Part shown: piece after piece, positions 7,861-17,222 of the stretch | Layout of the letters: each line of letters opens with the position of its first letter | Position numbering within the stretch: the first letter of the stretch is position 1 | Origin: Bacteroidales bacterium | Lineage (GTDB): Bacteria; Bacteroidota; Bacteroidia; Bacteroidales; P3 | Direction of reading: 5' to 3' | Length of the DNA: 64,000 nt | Assembly (NCBI GenBank): GCA_017960475.1 | Contig: JAGCZH010000018.1 | Coordinates: 62,001-126,000, forward strand | Made by a program: the position numbers and the translations under genes | Notes under the pieces: model-generated | What the model was told of the DNA's origin: nothing | Seen by the model: only the letters and a program-made list of their open reading frames with translations | Database searches by the model: none

Positions 7861-8781
7861 ATGAATCATATTTTTATTGTCAATCCCTGTGCGGGTAAAA
7901 CTAATGGAGAGCAAGTTGTCAGGGAGTCTGTGGCAGCGTTGGAAAGTTTAAGAGACAGCGAGATATATGTCACTAAATCGGCTGGCGACGCTACCGCTTA
8001 TGTCGCGTCACGATGTGAGGCCACGCCGGATGAGAGGTTGCGTTTCTATGCCTGTGGCGGCGACGGAACTTTGAATGAGGTTGTCGGAGGCGTTATAGGG
8101 CACGACAATGCAGAGGTGACCAGTTTCCCCATAGGTAGTGGCAACGACTATGTGAAGTACTATGGCGGTAAAAAGGAGTTTGTCAATCTTGGCAGGCTTG
8201 TCGAAGGCAACGTCGAGGAGGTTGATGTCATGCGGATAGGCTCGCGTTACGCCTTGAATATGTGTAATTTTGGTTTCGACGCCATAGCATGCAGGGCGAT
8301 GAATGAAGTCAGGCGCAAGCCGCTGATTGGCGGAAAGAACGCATACACTACAGGAATTGTAAAGGCGTTGTTCACAGGTCGACGCACCAACTGTGTTGTC
8401 AAAGTCGACGGCACAAAGATACATGAGGGCGATATGTTGCTGTGCACTATGGGCAACGGGCGGTATATAGGAGGTGCCTACAAATGTTCGCCATTGTCGA
8501 TGAACGACGATGGTCTTATTGAGGTTAGCCTGTTCAAGCCCCTTACCCTGCTGCAATTCGCACGCATGTTGGGATCGTATCGTGACGGCACATATATGAG
8601 CAGAGAAGATGTTCAGGCGAAGTTGGTTTATCTGCGTGGTCGTACCGTCGAGATAGAGACTGAAAAAGAGATAGACTTCTGTATTGACGGTGAGATGATG
8701 AGAGGAGAGAGATTCAAAGTGGAGCAGATGCATAGAGCGGTGCGCTTCGTTGTTCCCAAGGGGGGAATAGCGGAGTCATAG
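7861..8781 (+). CDS. Diacylglycerol/lipid kinase family protein
   Basis: This 306-aa protein belongs to the DAGK catalytic family (YegS/DgkB type), which phosphorylates diacylglycerol or a related lipid with ATP. The N-terminal IFIVNPCAGK motif and the nucleotide-binding GGDGT at residues 66-70 with following LNEVVGG are diagnostic. SFPIGSGNDYVKYYG is the second conserved block. The protein is soluble or peripheral at the inner face of the cytoplasmic membrane. The start at 7861 is fixed by the promoter just upstream. The exact lipid substrate cannot be told from sequence. Confidence 0.92.
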   Translation: MNHIFIVNPCAGKTNGEQVVRESVAALESLRDSEIYVTKSAGDATAYVASRCEATPDERLRFYACGGDGTLNEVVGGVIGHDNAEVTSFPIGSGNDYVKYYGGKKEFVNLGRLVEGNVEEVDVMRIGSRYALNMCNFGFDAIACRAMNEVRRKPLIGGKNAYTTGIVKALFTGRRTNCVVKVDGTKIHEGDMLLCTMGNGRYIGGAYKCSPLSMNDDGLIEVSLFKPLTLLQFARMLGSYRDGTYMSREDVQAKLVYLRGRTVEIETEKEIDFCIDGEMMRGERFKVEQMHRAVRFVVPKGGIAES

Positions 8782-8941
8782 CGCACCTGCGACAGCTAGG
8801 GAATAGAACTTTTCGATTAACATCGAACAATAATAATACTTTTCAGACGTTAAGAAAGGGAGAAAGATAAAAAGTTTAAAAGGATTAAAAAGTTTGAAAG
8901 GTTAGAAATATTCTTAACGATTATACATAAACTCCGAAGAT

Positions 8942-10687
8942 ATGTCACAAATAACCCTTGATGCCACAACGGTGGCCAATGTAAACACCTGGCTCAGTGG
9001 AGCCTATGATGAAGAAACCAAAGCGGCGATACGCCGGATGCAGGCAGAGAATCCCGAAGAGCTGAATGAGAGCTTCTATCGCAGTCTCGAGTTTGGCACA
9101 GGAGGACTGCGTGGCATTATGGGTGTCGGAACCAACCGTATGAACCGTTACACTGTAGCCATGGCCACCCAGGGATTGGCGAACTATGTCAAGAAAGTTT
9201 TTGAGGGAGAGGCGGAGTTGCGTGCCGCCATATCGCACGACAGCCGCAACCACAGCCGCGAGTTCGCCGAGATTACCGCCAATGTCCTTGCCGCCAATGG
9301 TTTCACGGTATATCTTTTTGATGACATGCGCCCCACACCGGAACTTAGTTTCGCAGTCCGTTATTTCCATTGCCATACAGGCGTGATGTTGACAGCCTCG
9401 CACAACCCCAAGGAGTATAATGGTTACAAAGCTTACTGGAACGATGGTTGCCAGTTGACGGCGCCACACGACACCAATGTAATTGGGGAGGTCGAGAAAA
9501 TCAAACAGCTCAGCGATGTGAAATGGAGTGGTGGAGAGAACCGCATACATATTGTCGGCAGCGAGGTTGACGAAGCTTTTATGCAGCAGATCGAGAAGAA
9601 TGTCCTTCATCCCGAGTGTATCAAGGCTCAGCATGATCTTAAGATAGTGTACACCCCCTTGCATGGTACCGGCATTAAGCTGATACCCACTATGCTGCAG
9701 CGGCTGGGTTTCACCAATGTCAACGTCGTCAAAGAGCAGGCGGTTCCCGATGGCAATTTCCCGACAACCCCATCGCCCAATCCCGAGGAGCATGCAGCCA
9801 TGAAGATGGCTGTGGAGCTGGCCCAGAACATCGATGCCGACATCGTTTTTGCCTCCGACCCTGACGCCGACCGTGTCGGCGTGGCCGTAAAGAAACCCAA
9901 CGGGGAGTGGATGCTCCTCAACGGCAACCAAACCATGAGTGTGATTATCTACTATCTGCTCAAGGAATGGAAAGAGAAAGGCAAGTTGACGGGCAAAGAG
10001 TTTATTATCAAAACCATTGTCACCAGCGAGTTGCCTGCAGACATAGCAAAGCGCCAAGGTGTAAAAGTCTATGACGTGCTGACAGGTTTCAAGTGGATAG
10101 GCTCCAAAATCAGAGAGCTTGAGGGCAAAGAGACCTTTATCGGTGGCGGTGAGGAGAGCTACGGCTACATGATTGGCGACTTTGTTCGTGACAAAGACGC
10201 CGTGGGAGCATGCTCCATGATAGCCGAGATAGCCGCATGGGCACTTTCGCAGGGCAAGACATTCTTCGACGTCCTCGTCGATCTGTACAAAGAGTACGGC
10301 TTTTATAAAGAGGGGCTGCTCAGCGTTGTCCGTAAAGGCAAGAGCGGTGCCGAGGAGATTCAGCAGATGATGAAGGACTATCGCGCCAATCCTCCCAAAG
10401 AGATCAACGGCAGCAAGGTCATTTGCCTGCGCGACATCAAGACCCTTGAGAGCAAGAATATGGAGACTGGTGAAGTAGAGAAAATCGACCTTCCCAGCAG
10501 CAATGTGCTGCAGTTCTTTACCGCTGATGGCAACAAAGTCACCGTGCGTCCCAGCGGCACCGAGCCAAAAATCAAGTTCTATTTCGGTGTCAAGGGCGAG
10601 TTGGCCAGCAAAGAAGGTTTCGACGACACCAATGCCGCCCTCGATAAGAAAATCGATGATATCAAGAAATCGATGGGCCTGGTTTGA
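8942..10687 (+). CDS. Phosphohexomutase (phosphoglucomutase/phosphomannomutase)
   Basis: This 581-aa alpha-D-phosphohexomutase interconverts hexose 1- and 6-phosphates for polysaccharide and nucleotide-sugar synthesis. The active-site loop TASHNPKEYNGYK carries the phosphoserine S153. The metal loop is DPDADRVG (about residue 310), the sugar-binding loop GGGEESYGY, and the phosphate loop RPSGTEPKIKFY is near the C-terminus. The length fits the long bacterial PGM/PMM2-like group. It is cytosolic. An A/G-rich leader tract (8872-8907) precedes it. Whether glucose or mannose is preferred cannot be decided. Confidence 0.95.
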   Translation: MSQITLDATTVANVNTWLSGAYDEETKAAIRRMQAENPEELNESFYRSLEFGTGGLRGIMGVGTNRMNRYTVAMATQGLANYVKKVFEGEAELRAAISHDSRNHSREFAEITANVLAANGFTVYLFDDMRPTPELSFAVRYFHCHTGVMLTASHNPKEYNGYKAYWNDGCQLTAPHDTNVIGEVEKIKQLSDVKWSGGENRIHIVGSEVDEAFMQQIEKNVLHPECIKAQHDLKIVYTPLHGTGIKLIPTMLQRLGFTNVNVVKEQAVPDGNFPTTPSPNPEEHAAMKMAVELAQNIDADIVFASDPDADRVGVAVKKPNGEWMLLNGNQTMSVIIYYLLKEWKEKGKLTGKEFIIKTIVTSELPADIAKRQGVKVYDVLTGFKWIGSKIRELEGKETFIGGGEESYGYMIGDFVRDKDAVGACSMIAEIAAWALSQGKTFFDVLVDLYKEYGFYKEGLLSVVRKGKSGAEEIQQMMKDYRANPPKEINGSKVICLRDIKTLESKNMETGEVEKIDLPSSNVLQFFTADGNKVTVRPSGTEPKIKFYFGVKGELASKEGFDDTNAALDKKIDDIKKSMGLV

Positions 10688-10768
10688 TAGCGTCTTACGG
10701 AGACTCGTAAGTTGCTGATTACAAAAAAGAAAATACAACAATTCTAAAACAATTAAAAATAAAGAATC

Positions 10769-11476
10769 ATGAAAGGAAGTCAAATCCCGTTCAGAAAGAA
10801 CTACATTCTTGGCGCCAGCATTATATTGGCAGCCTTTGTGTTGGGACTTATGCTTGTATGGACGGTACGCACGCTGAAGTCGTTTGACGACACCGTGACT
10901 GTGCGCGGCCTCTGTGAGCGTGAGGTACCCGCCGACCGTGTTGTGTTGCGTATAAGCTACACGGCGCAGAGCAACTCCCTTGTGGATCTGCGTTCCACAG
11001 TGGAGAACAACGACCGTATCATTATTGACCTCATTAAGAAGGCCGGCATTAGTGACGAGGAGATAAAATACAACACCGCCAATTTCAACGACCGTTATGA
11101 GGACTACTATGTCAGTGAGAACCTCAAATTCCGCTACAACGCACATCAAACTATCAGCATCTTCAGCTCTAATATGGATGCAATACGCAAATTGCAGAAC
11201 ACTATCGATGGTGAGTTGCTGAAGAGCGACATCATCTCCAGCACTTATGCCAGCTATGAGTACAATGGCCTCAACGACATCAAGCCTTCTATGATTGCCG
11301 AGAGCCTTGAGAAAGCCCGCGAGAGCGCCGAGGAGTTCGCCAAGAACAGCCACAGCAAGATAGGCAAGATGCGTACCGCTTCGCAAGGCTATTTCGAGGT
11401 CGACGACCTTGATGAGAATACCCCGCAGATTAAGAAAATCCGTGTCGTGACGACTGTTGAATATTACCTCAAATAA
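10769..11476 (+). CDS. SIMPL-domain (DUF541) membrane-anchored protein
   Basis: This 235-aa protein has one N-terminal transmembrane segment (about residues 12-33). A periplasmic SIMPL (DUF541) domain follows, beginning FDDTVTVRGLCEREVPADRVVLRI and ending KIRVVTTVEYYLK. These proteins are often secreted oligomers of unclear function. It lies 81 nt after the phosphohexomutase, and a short promoter-like element separates it from the TPR gene downstream. Confidence 0.9.
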   Translation: MKGSQIPFRKNYILGASIILAAFVLGLMLVWTVRTLKSFDDTVTVRGLCEREVPADRVVLRISYTAQSNSLVDLRSTVENNDRIIIDLIKKAGISDEEIKYNTANFNDRYEDYYVSENLKFRYNAHQTISIFSSNMDAIRKLQNTIDGELLKSDIISSTYASYEYNGLNDIKPSMIAESLEKARESAEEFAKNSHSKIGKMRTASQGYFEVDDLDENTPQIKKIRVVTTVEYYLK

Positions 11477-11482
11477 TTATAC

Positions 11483-11513
11483 CCTGTCGAAAAATGAGTG
11501 GGGCGTATCTTTG
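11483..11513 (+). promoter_or_regulatory. Probable promoter of the TPR protein gene
   Basis: TATCTTTG (11506-11513) matches the -7 consensus. The -33 position is weak (CCTG), but a TGTCGA motif occurs at the same 21-nt distance as in the promoter at 7811-7842. It is placed 18 nt before the ATG at 11531. Confidence 0.5.
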
Positions 11514-11530
11514 AGGTGCGCCCCATTACT

Positions 11531-13387
11531 ATGCATTACATCGTGAGCAGAAAGCTTTTCATCATCGTTGTCATCATTGCATTGTCGGTTGTGTGCAATC
11601 CGCACCATAGCCTTGTCGCATCGCTATCGGCCCAGGAGAACACAGAGCAGATGGCGTCGTACTATTATCAGAACCGAGAGTACGACAAAGCCATAGAGCT
11701 ATACGAGCCTCTCTATCAGCGCACACAGAACCAGTTCTATTATCAGATGCTTTATGGCTGCTATGTCGAGACTCAGCAATACAAAGAGGCAGAGCGTTTG
11801 GTCGAGAAGCGCATGAAACGACAGGAGAGAGACTTGACGTTGTATGTGGACCTGGGCAATCTCTATGCCAAGCGTGGCGACAAGAAGAAAAGCGAGAAAA
11901 CCTATTCCGCTGCCGTGGAAAAAGTCAGCCATGATTCCCGTCAGGTGAGCGATTTGGCCATGGCGTTCGAGAACTCAGGCCGTAGCGACTACGCCATCAA
12001 GACCTATCTTATGGCCCGTGAGAAAATGAACAACCAGTTCATTTATGTCATGGAGCTGGCTACATTGTATGGCAAATCGGGCTCATACGACAAAATGATG
12101 GAAGAGTACTTCAACCTCCTCGACAAGTCTCCTGGCAGCATAGGGTCGATACAGATAGCTTTGCAGCGAGCTTTGAATGAGACCTCCGGCACCGCGTTGT
12201 CAGAGGGCCTGCGGCAGACTCTGGTAAGTCGCATACGTCAACATCCCGACAACAAAAGTTATCTGGAGATGATGATTTGGTTTTCGTTGCAGCAGAAGGA
12301 TTTTGATTTTGCCCTCACCCAGGCCAAGGCTGTCGATGCGCGATTCCCCGACCAAGGTGGACAGCAGGTTATGCGTGTGGCGCAGATAGCTGAGAATAAC
12401 GAGGCTTACGACATCGCAGAGAAAGCCTATAGCCATATCGTCGCCAAAGGCAGTGAGCATCCTCTCTATTTTGATAGTCGTGTAGGTTTGCTTTCCGCCA
12501 AATATGCTCGCATCAACCAGTCGCATGCCATTAACCCCAAGGCGCGCGCCGCCCTCATGGCAGAATATGACGCCGCCCTCAGCGAGCTTGGCAAGAAGCC
12601 CCAGACGGTGCCCCTTATGCGCAACTATGCCCATCTGCTCTCTTTCAGCGCCACTGATACCGCCAGCTTGCAGAAGGCGTCGGATTTGTTGTACGACATT
12701 ATCGAGATGCCTCGGGTGAAACCATCCGATGTCAGCGAAGTGAAACTTGAGCTCGGCGATCTTATGCTCTTTGCCGGCGAGGTCTGGGATGCCTCCCTGC
12801 TCTACAGCCAGGTCGAGAAGGCCAACAAGAACGATGTCATAGGAGCCCTGGCCAAATTTAAAAACGCCAAATTGAGCTACTATAACAAGGATTTCCAGTG
12901 GGCTAAATCGCAGCTTGATGTGTTGCGGGCTTCGACTTCCAAGTTGATAGCCAATGACGCCATGCAGTTGTCGCTGCTCATCAGCGACAACATGGAGGAA
13001 GACAGCACCTACGAAATGTTGGAGCTCTATGCCGCCGCAGACCTTATGCTGTATCGTGGCATGCTCGATTCAGCGTGGGCTCTCCTTGACGAAATCACCT
13101 TGCGAACCCTATCGCACCCCTTGTTCGATGAGATTCTTATGCAGAAGGCTAGAATAAATATGCAGCGAGGACAATGGCAAGAGGCAGACTCCCTGCTTCG
13201 CTTTGTTGTGGACCATTACGGAGAGGATATCCTTGCCGACGACGCCCTGTTTATGCGTGCAGAGCTCAATGAGCATGAACTGTCGCGCCGTGATGTGGCG
13301 CGCGAGTGCTACGAGAAGATTTTGCTGGACTACCCTGTGAGTCTTTATGCCGACCGAGCGCGTAAACGCTACAATGCTATGAAATAG
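11531..13387 (+). CDS. Exported tetratricopeptide-repeat protein
   Basis: This protein of about 618 aa has an N-terminal hydrophobic segment and probable signal peptide (HYIVSRKLFIIVVIIALSVV, cleavage near SLSAQE). Helical TPR-like repeats run through nearly all the rest, for example YYYQNREYDKAIELYEPLYQ and YVDLGNLYAKRGDKKKSEKTY. They end with a C-terminal LDYPVSLYADRARKRY typical of periplasmic TPR proteins. A partner is not known. The ATG at 11531 is preferred over an upstream GTG at 11498 because the promoter -7 box lies between them. The stop overlaps the convergent O-antigen ligase gene by 11 nt. Confidence 0.88.
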   Translation: MHYIVSRKLFIIVVIIALSVVCNPHHSLVASLSAQENTEQMASYYYQNREYDKAIELYEPLYQRTQNQFYYQMLYGCYVETQQYKEAERLVEKRMKRQERDLTLYVDLGNLYAKRGDKKKSEKTYSAAVEKVSHDSRQVSDLAMAFENSGRSDYAIKTYLMAREKMNNQFIYVMELATLYGKSGSYDKMMEEYFNLLDKSPGSIGSIQIALQRALNETSGTALSEGLRQTLVSRIRQHPDNKSYLEMMIWFSLQQKDFDFALTQAKAVDARFPDQGGQQVMRVAQIAENNEAYDIAEKAYSHIVAKGSEHPLYFDSRVGLLSAKYARINQSHAINPKARAALMAEYDAALSELGKKPQTVPLMRNYAHLLSFSATDTASLQKASDLLYDIIEMPRVKPSDVSEVKLELGDLMLFAGEVWDASLLYSQVEKANKNDVIGALAKFKNAKLSYYNKDFQWAKSQLDVLRASTSKLIANDAMQLSLLISDNMEEDSTYEMLELYAAADLMLYRGMLDSAWALLDEITLRTLSHPLFDEILMQKARINMQRGQWQEADSLLRFVVDHYGEDILADDALFMRAELNEHELSRRDVARECYEKILLDYPVSLYADRARKRYNAMK

Positions 13388-14642
13388 GAGCCTCGCTCGG
13401 GTCGTTAGTCGCTCTGCCGCTCGATACCAATATCATCCAGAACAATCCCAGGAACATTATTCCCATCTGTCGGTTGAGAAGGGCTTCGAAGAGTCCGCAG
13501 AATGCGAAACTGAACAGCAGCGACAAGAGTACAAATTCCCTTTGTTTCCATGCTATGACAGCTGTCACTCCAAGAAGGAGCAGTAGCAGCACAATACCAG
13601 GGATGCCCATAGTCAGCATGGCGTCAAGATAGATGTTATGTGAATTGTATTGGGCCTTGATAGCATATTCTTTCCCTGATTCCTCGTATATTTCACCCAA
13701 TACGTCGTCTTTGTCGCCTATGCCGACGCCAAGGGCGCCATTCTCGCCTATCGCTTTCACCGAGCTGTCAAAGATAGTGTAGCGTGCGTCGCTGGTGTCG
13801 CCATCCCTCATTTCGGTGATAGTCTGTGTCAGGCGCCGTGCGCACTCAGGCAGAATAAAATGGATACCGGTGCCTATTGCTGCGGCGAGCAAGAGCAGAG
13901 CCACACCTCTTTTCCATTGTTTAAGACGTAGGGTCCAGTGAGCCACCACAAGGAAGACAAGGGCGATAAGTCCCGCAATGCCGGTGCGAGAGTTGACGAG
14001 GAAGATATATATGACTACAATCACGGCGACAATGCCGAGGGCCCATAGGGCTTGGCGAGACATCTCTTTGCGATGGTGGAAAAGTTCGGAATAGATGAAC
14101 CCCAGGGCAAACATCAAATACATAGCCATGTAGGTGTGATGCAGAGGATCGAAACAACAGCAGATACATATCTTTTTGTATAGCGTAAGGCTGATGATGG
14201 CGCGGACAAAGAATTTCACCACTATTGTGGCCGTGAAAACATACATGATTGTACGCATGCGGTTGTGTGTAAGGAAACCGCTGTCGGCGGCCAAGGCACA
14301 GAGTGTGAAAACAAGGAGGGGTAGGCGTCGTACAATCATCTCCATGCCATCCTCCTTGTTGCTGGTATAGAGCAGCGACAGCAACTGGTAGGCGAAGTAT
14401 GCCACCATAAGCCACAGAGCCCACCGCGCGCCATGCGACAAAGAGGGGTTGCCGACCCGTTTGGCGACAATAATGCGGCAAACACAGACGACAACGAGAA
14501 GAGGTAAAAGCCACATTACCAGCTGCCAGTCAAAAGGCAGCAAAATGGCCATTAGGCATAGCACTATGGTTTGTGTGCTTTCCAGAGGTGTCATCTCTTT
14601 GAAAAATGACTTTGTGTATTGTGCGATAGGGGAGGACTTCAT
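13377..14642 (-). CDS. O-antigen ligase/polymerase-like membrane protein
   Basis: This 421-aa polytopic protein has about ten to twelve hydrophobic segments. A large periplasmic loop in the second half carries AKAIGENGALGVGIGDKDDV and IKAQYNSHNIYLDAMLTMGIPG. The NSHNIYLD pattern is characteristic of the Wzy_C/O-antigen ligase superfamily, which transfers polysaccharide to lipid A core or polymerises repeat units at the inner membrane. Ligase and polymerase cannot be separated by sequence alone. No other polysaccharide genes are adjacent. It is divergent from rsmA/ksgA and convergent, with an 11-nt overlap, with the TPR gene. Confidence 0.88.
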   Translation of the reverse strand: MKSSPIAQYTKSFFKEMTPLESTQTIVLCLMAILLPFDWQLVMWLLPLLVVVCVCRIIVAKRVGNPSLSHGARWALWLMVAYFAYQLLSLLYTSNKEDGMEMIVRRLPLLVFTLCALAADSGFLTHNRMRTIMYVFTATIVVKFFVRAIISLTLYKKICICCCFDPLHHTYMAMYLMFALGFIYSELFHHRKEMSRQALWALGIVAVIVVIYIFLVNSRTGIAGLIALVFLVVAHWTLRLKQWKRGVALLLLAAAIGTGIHFILPECARRLTQTITEMRDGDTSDARYTIFDSSVKAIGENGALGVGIGDKDDVLGEIYEESGKEYAIKAQYNSHNIYLDAMLTMGIPGIVLLLLLLGVTAVIAWKQREFVLLSLLFSFAFCGLFEALLNRQMGIMFLGLFWMILVSSGRATNDPSEAPIS

Positions 14643-14767
14643 AACAAATCTTTCTTTTTGTGCTGGGTGTTCGACCTTCGTTTCTTGCCAGTCGGCAGTA
14701 TCTTTATTAACTGATACTTCTGTGTTTTATTGCACATTGTGCCGAAATAAAACAATAATATCAAAGA

Positions 14768-15595
14768 ATGGGCGTTTTTTGGGAAAACAAGAAAAAGATA
14801 GTGAAACAGGTAAGAGCAAAGAAAAATCTTGGTCAGCATTTCTTGACCGACGAGAGCATAGCTGAGCGTATTGCGCACAGTCTTACAGGGCGTACCGAAT
14901 GCTTGCTGGAGATTGGTCCTGGCATGGGAGTGCTTACAAAATACCTTATAGAGGATAAGCGTTTCAGATTCAAGGTTGTGGAGTTGGACAGAGAGTCGGT
15001 GGAGTATCTTCACGACTGCTATCCGGAGCTGGACGTTATCGAGGGTGATTTTTTACGTCTCGACCTTTCCACGATTTTCGACGGCACAAAAGAAAAAGGG
15101 CAGATGCTGTCCATAATAGGCAATTTCCCTTATAATATCTCGTCGCAGATTCTGTTTCGTGTTTTCGAGAATCGTGACTTGGTGCCCGAGGTTGTAGGCA
15201 TGTTTCAGAAAGAGGTCGCCGAGCGTGTCGCCGCAGGGCCGGGAAGCAAGACCTACGGCATTTTGAGCGTTCTGCTCTCCGCATTTTACAATATCGAATA
15301 TCTTTTCACAGTACATGAGAATGTCTTCAACCCGCCTCCCAAAGTCAAAAGTGCCGTAATACGTCTGACACGCAACGACGTGCAGCGCCTCGACTGCGAC
15401 GAGAGACTCTTTGTGACGGTAGTGAAAACAGCCTTCAACCAGCGCCGCAAAACCATGCGTAACGCTTTGAAGCCTCTTAACATCCCTCTCGACAACATTT
15501 CCGACGACGTCCTCGCCAAGCGCGCCGAGCAACTCTCGGTAGAAGACTTTGTATCTATAACATCTAATATACAAGAGACCCTTTCAAACTCTTAA
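14768..15595 (+). CDS. rsmA: 16S rRNA dimethyladenosine transferase RsmA (KsgA)
   Basis: This 275-aa SAM-dependent enzyme dimethylates two adjacent adenosines (A1518 and A1519 in E. coli numbering) in the 3' end of 16S rRNA during 30S maturation. Visible motifs are KKNLGQHFL (residues 18-26), the SAM motif LEIGPGMGVLT (47-57), acidic VELD (71-74) and catalytic NFPY (119-122). The C-terminal FNQRRKTMRNALK is typical. The last codons (TLSNS) are formed from a pyrimidine-rich tract that continues into the leader of the next gene. Confidence 0.97.
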   Translation: MGVFWENKKKIVKQVRAKKNLGQHFLTDESIAERIAHSLTGRTECLLEIGPGMGVLTKYLIEDKRFRFKVVELDRESVEYLHDCYPELDVIEGDFLRLDLSTIFDGTKEKGQMLSIIGNFPYNISSQILFRVFENRDLVPEVVGMFQKEVAERVAAGPGSKTYGILSVLLSAFYNIEYLFTVHENVFNPPPKVKSAVIRLTRNDVQRLDCDERLFVTVVKTAFNQRRKTMRNALKPLNIPLDNISDDVLAKRAEQLSVEDFVSITSNIQETLSNS

Positions 15596-15618
15596 ACCCT
15601 TAAACTTTCAAACCTCCC

Positions 15619-16218
15619 ATGTCAGTAATAGAATTTATTATTCTTGCCATAGCACTCTCTTTCGAGGCACTTATTGTTATGCATGGATGCGCTAAGCAGG
15701 CAAAGGTGAGGCTCACCCAAGGTCTTGCCGAGTCGTTCGTCGTCGCATTGGAGAACACCATCTTTCTGCTCTTGGGTATTTTCCTTGGCAACTTGCTTCG
15801 ATTCACCCCCGATGTTCCCAATACCGTCGTCGATTCCACAAGCTCTTTGCTCACCGACACCGACAATCTTGTCTATCTCGGCCTTATGATTCTTGTCGCA
15901 GTACGCCTCCTTATGCGGAGTGGCAAGAAGAGCCGGCAGGTACAGCCCTACGACATCAGCCGATTCCCTACGGCGCTGCTGCTTGGTATCGCTGTGGGCG
16001 TCAACACCCTTATCGTGGGCCTCGCCATAGGGTTCCGTGTGCCTTTGGTTGAGAATATCTGGCGCGCCGCCATACCCATGTTTGTTATTATGACCCTCTT
16101 CGCCTTTCTTGGCGTCATGTTGGGTCGTCAGCAGAAAGAGATTCGCGCTCGCCGCTACACACTTTTCGCCGTCCTCTTCCTCCTTGCCTTCGCCCTCAAG
16201 GGCGCATTCTGGGGTTGA
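15619..16218 (+). CDS. MntP-like (putative manganese exporter) membrane protein
   Basis: This 199-aa protein has six predicted hydrophobic segments in two groups of three. Its opening IIL-AIALSFEALIVMHGCAKQ resembles the MntP (DUF204) repeat start, where a small and an acidic residue sit in the first helix, and a repeat-like GIAVGVNTLIVGLAIGF lies in the second half. MntP pumps Mn(II) out of the cell. The assignment rests on topology and a few motifs, so the substrate is tentative. It lies 23 nt after rsmA and is likely co-transcribed. Confidence 0.65.
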   Translation: MSVIEFIILAIALSFEALIVMHGCAKQAKVRLTQGLAESFVVALENTIFLLLGIFLGNLLRFTPDVPNTVVDSTSSLLTDTDNLVYLGLMILVAVRLLMRSGKKSRQVQPYDISRFPTALLLGIAVGVNTLIVGLAIGFRVPLVENIWRAAIPMFVIMTLFAFLGVMLGRQQKEIRARRYTLFAVLFLLAFALKGAFWG

Positions 16219-16296
16219 AAGTTGTGTTGACCAGTGCTCTCCGACGGATTATTTCTGGAATAAAATCTAACGAATTATTCGGTTTATATGCAAAAA

Positions 16297-16332
16297 GATG
16301 CAGAAAATGTAATCCATTACATTTTCTGCATC
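16297..16332 (-). terminator. Intrinsic terminator downstream of kal
   Basis: A perfect 17-bp inverted repeat with a 2-nt centre (arms GATGCAGAAAATGTAAT and its complement). On the minus strand it is followed by a T run, which fits termination of the kal transcript. It also separates kal from the convergent MntP-like gene. Confidence 0.85.
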
Positions 16333-16361
16333 TATCGACTACTTCAAAAAAAGAGTCCTGA

Positions 16362-16754
16362 TTACTTGTTCTTGCGCTGGCAATCCTTGGGAGTTACGCA
16401 AGTACCGCTGGCGCGGCAGACAAGGATCTTTTCCTCCAGCACATCGGCGGCGCTGTCGCTGATGTCGGGGCGAGTCTTGATGACCTTGTATGCCTCGAAG
16501 CTCATTTTGCGGCTGGTGTTGCCGACATGAGTGATCTCGCCGTAGGCTTCGATATAGTCACCTGCATATACAGGGGCCTTGAATTCAACCATATCATAAG
16601 CGCAGAAGAGGCCTTCGTCGCCGTCCTGAATGATGAGAAGTTCTGTGGCGACATCGCCGAAGAGATGTAACATATGTGCGCCATCTACGAGATTTCCACC
16701 GTAGTGTGCATCTTTAGCGCTCATGCGAACGCGAAGCATTGATTTTACTGGCAT
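16362..16754 (-). CDS. kal: Hotdog-fold 3-aminobutyryl-CoA ammonia-lyase (Kal)
   Basis: This 130-aa single hotdog domain matches Kal of anaerobic lysine fermentation, which converts (S)-3-aminobutyryl-CoA to crotonyl-CoA and ammonia. Diagnostic stretches are [18 protein letters not shown] (from residue 11) and [20 protein letters not shown], then [20 protein letters not shown] CoA-transferase subunit upstream on the same strand supports the pathway, since lysine-fermentation clusters normally pair kal with a CoA-transferase. A four-helix-bundle gene lies between them. A generic hotdog thioesterase is the alternative. It is cytosolic and ends at a strong terminator. Confidence 0.82.
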   Translation of the reverse strand: MPVKSMLRVRMSAKDAHYGGNLVDGAHMLHLFGDVATELLIIQDGDEGLFCAYDMVEFKAPVYAGDYIEAYGEITHVGNTSRKMSFEAYKVIKTRPDISDSAADVLEEKILVCRASGTCVTPKDCQRKNK

Positions 16755-16830
16755 TTTTTTATGTTTTACGTTTTATGTTATACGTTTAAAAATTACTACA
16801 AATTACGCTTATACGTTCAAATAAAATGTA

Positions 16831-17184
16831 TTATTGTAGTTTTTTCAGATACTTTATATGATTGTAAATTGCGGATGAAACAAATCTTGATATATCGATA
16901 AGATGAATCATCTGCTCTTCCGAACAATAACCCAAATCTTTGCACAGATACAACATACTACGAACCTCTGCACAACTGCCTCGAGCTATATTAAGATATT
17001 TGACAAACCCTAGAGGAGAGCCAAATTCACTACCCTCTGCAATATTATTCATTATAGAAACAGAAGCTCGTTGAATCTGATCTTTAAAACCAAAATCTTT
17101 GACGTCTTGCATTATCTCATATATCAACAAAGTGAGTTCCTTGGCTTTGTTCCAATATGTGAGTTCTTCAAATGTAGACATCAC
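16831..17184 (-). CDS. Four-helix-bundle protein (23S rRNA intervening-sequence/S23 type)
   Basis: This 117-aa protein matches the four-helix-bundle family first found in intervening sequences of 23S rRNA. Marks are FEELTYWNKAKELTLLIYEI, the block FKDQIQRASVSIMNNIAEGSEFG and ARGSCAEVRSMLYLCKDLGY. The function is unknown. These genes often sit as small isolated cassettes. Here it is inserted between atoD and kal, is visibly more A/T-rich than both, and is flanked by ACGTTTA-rich stretches (16761-16790 and 17203-17222). The start may be either of the first two methionines. Confidence 0.93.
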   Translation of the reverse strand: MMSTFEELTYWNKAKELTLLIYEIMQDVKDFGFKDQIQRASVSIMNNIAEGSEFGSPLGFVKYLNIARGSCAEVRSMLYLCKDLGYCSEEQMIHLIDISRFVSSAIYNHIKYLKKLQ

Positions 17185-17222
17185 TTTACATCGTCATTTT
17201 AAAACGTTAAACGTTAAACGTT

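Noticed and set aside
10694..10711. Terminator after the phosphohexomutase gene
   Set aside because: CTTACG/CGTAAG gives only 6 bp with no T run after it.
8945..11386. 813-codon open frame on the minus strand opposite the phosphohexomutase and SIMPL genes
   Set aside because: It runs antisense to two well-supported genes, its translation has no recognisable domain, and long antisense frames are common where codon third positions avoid stops on the other strand.
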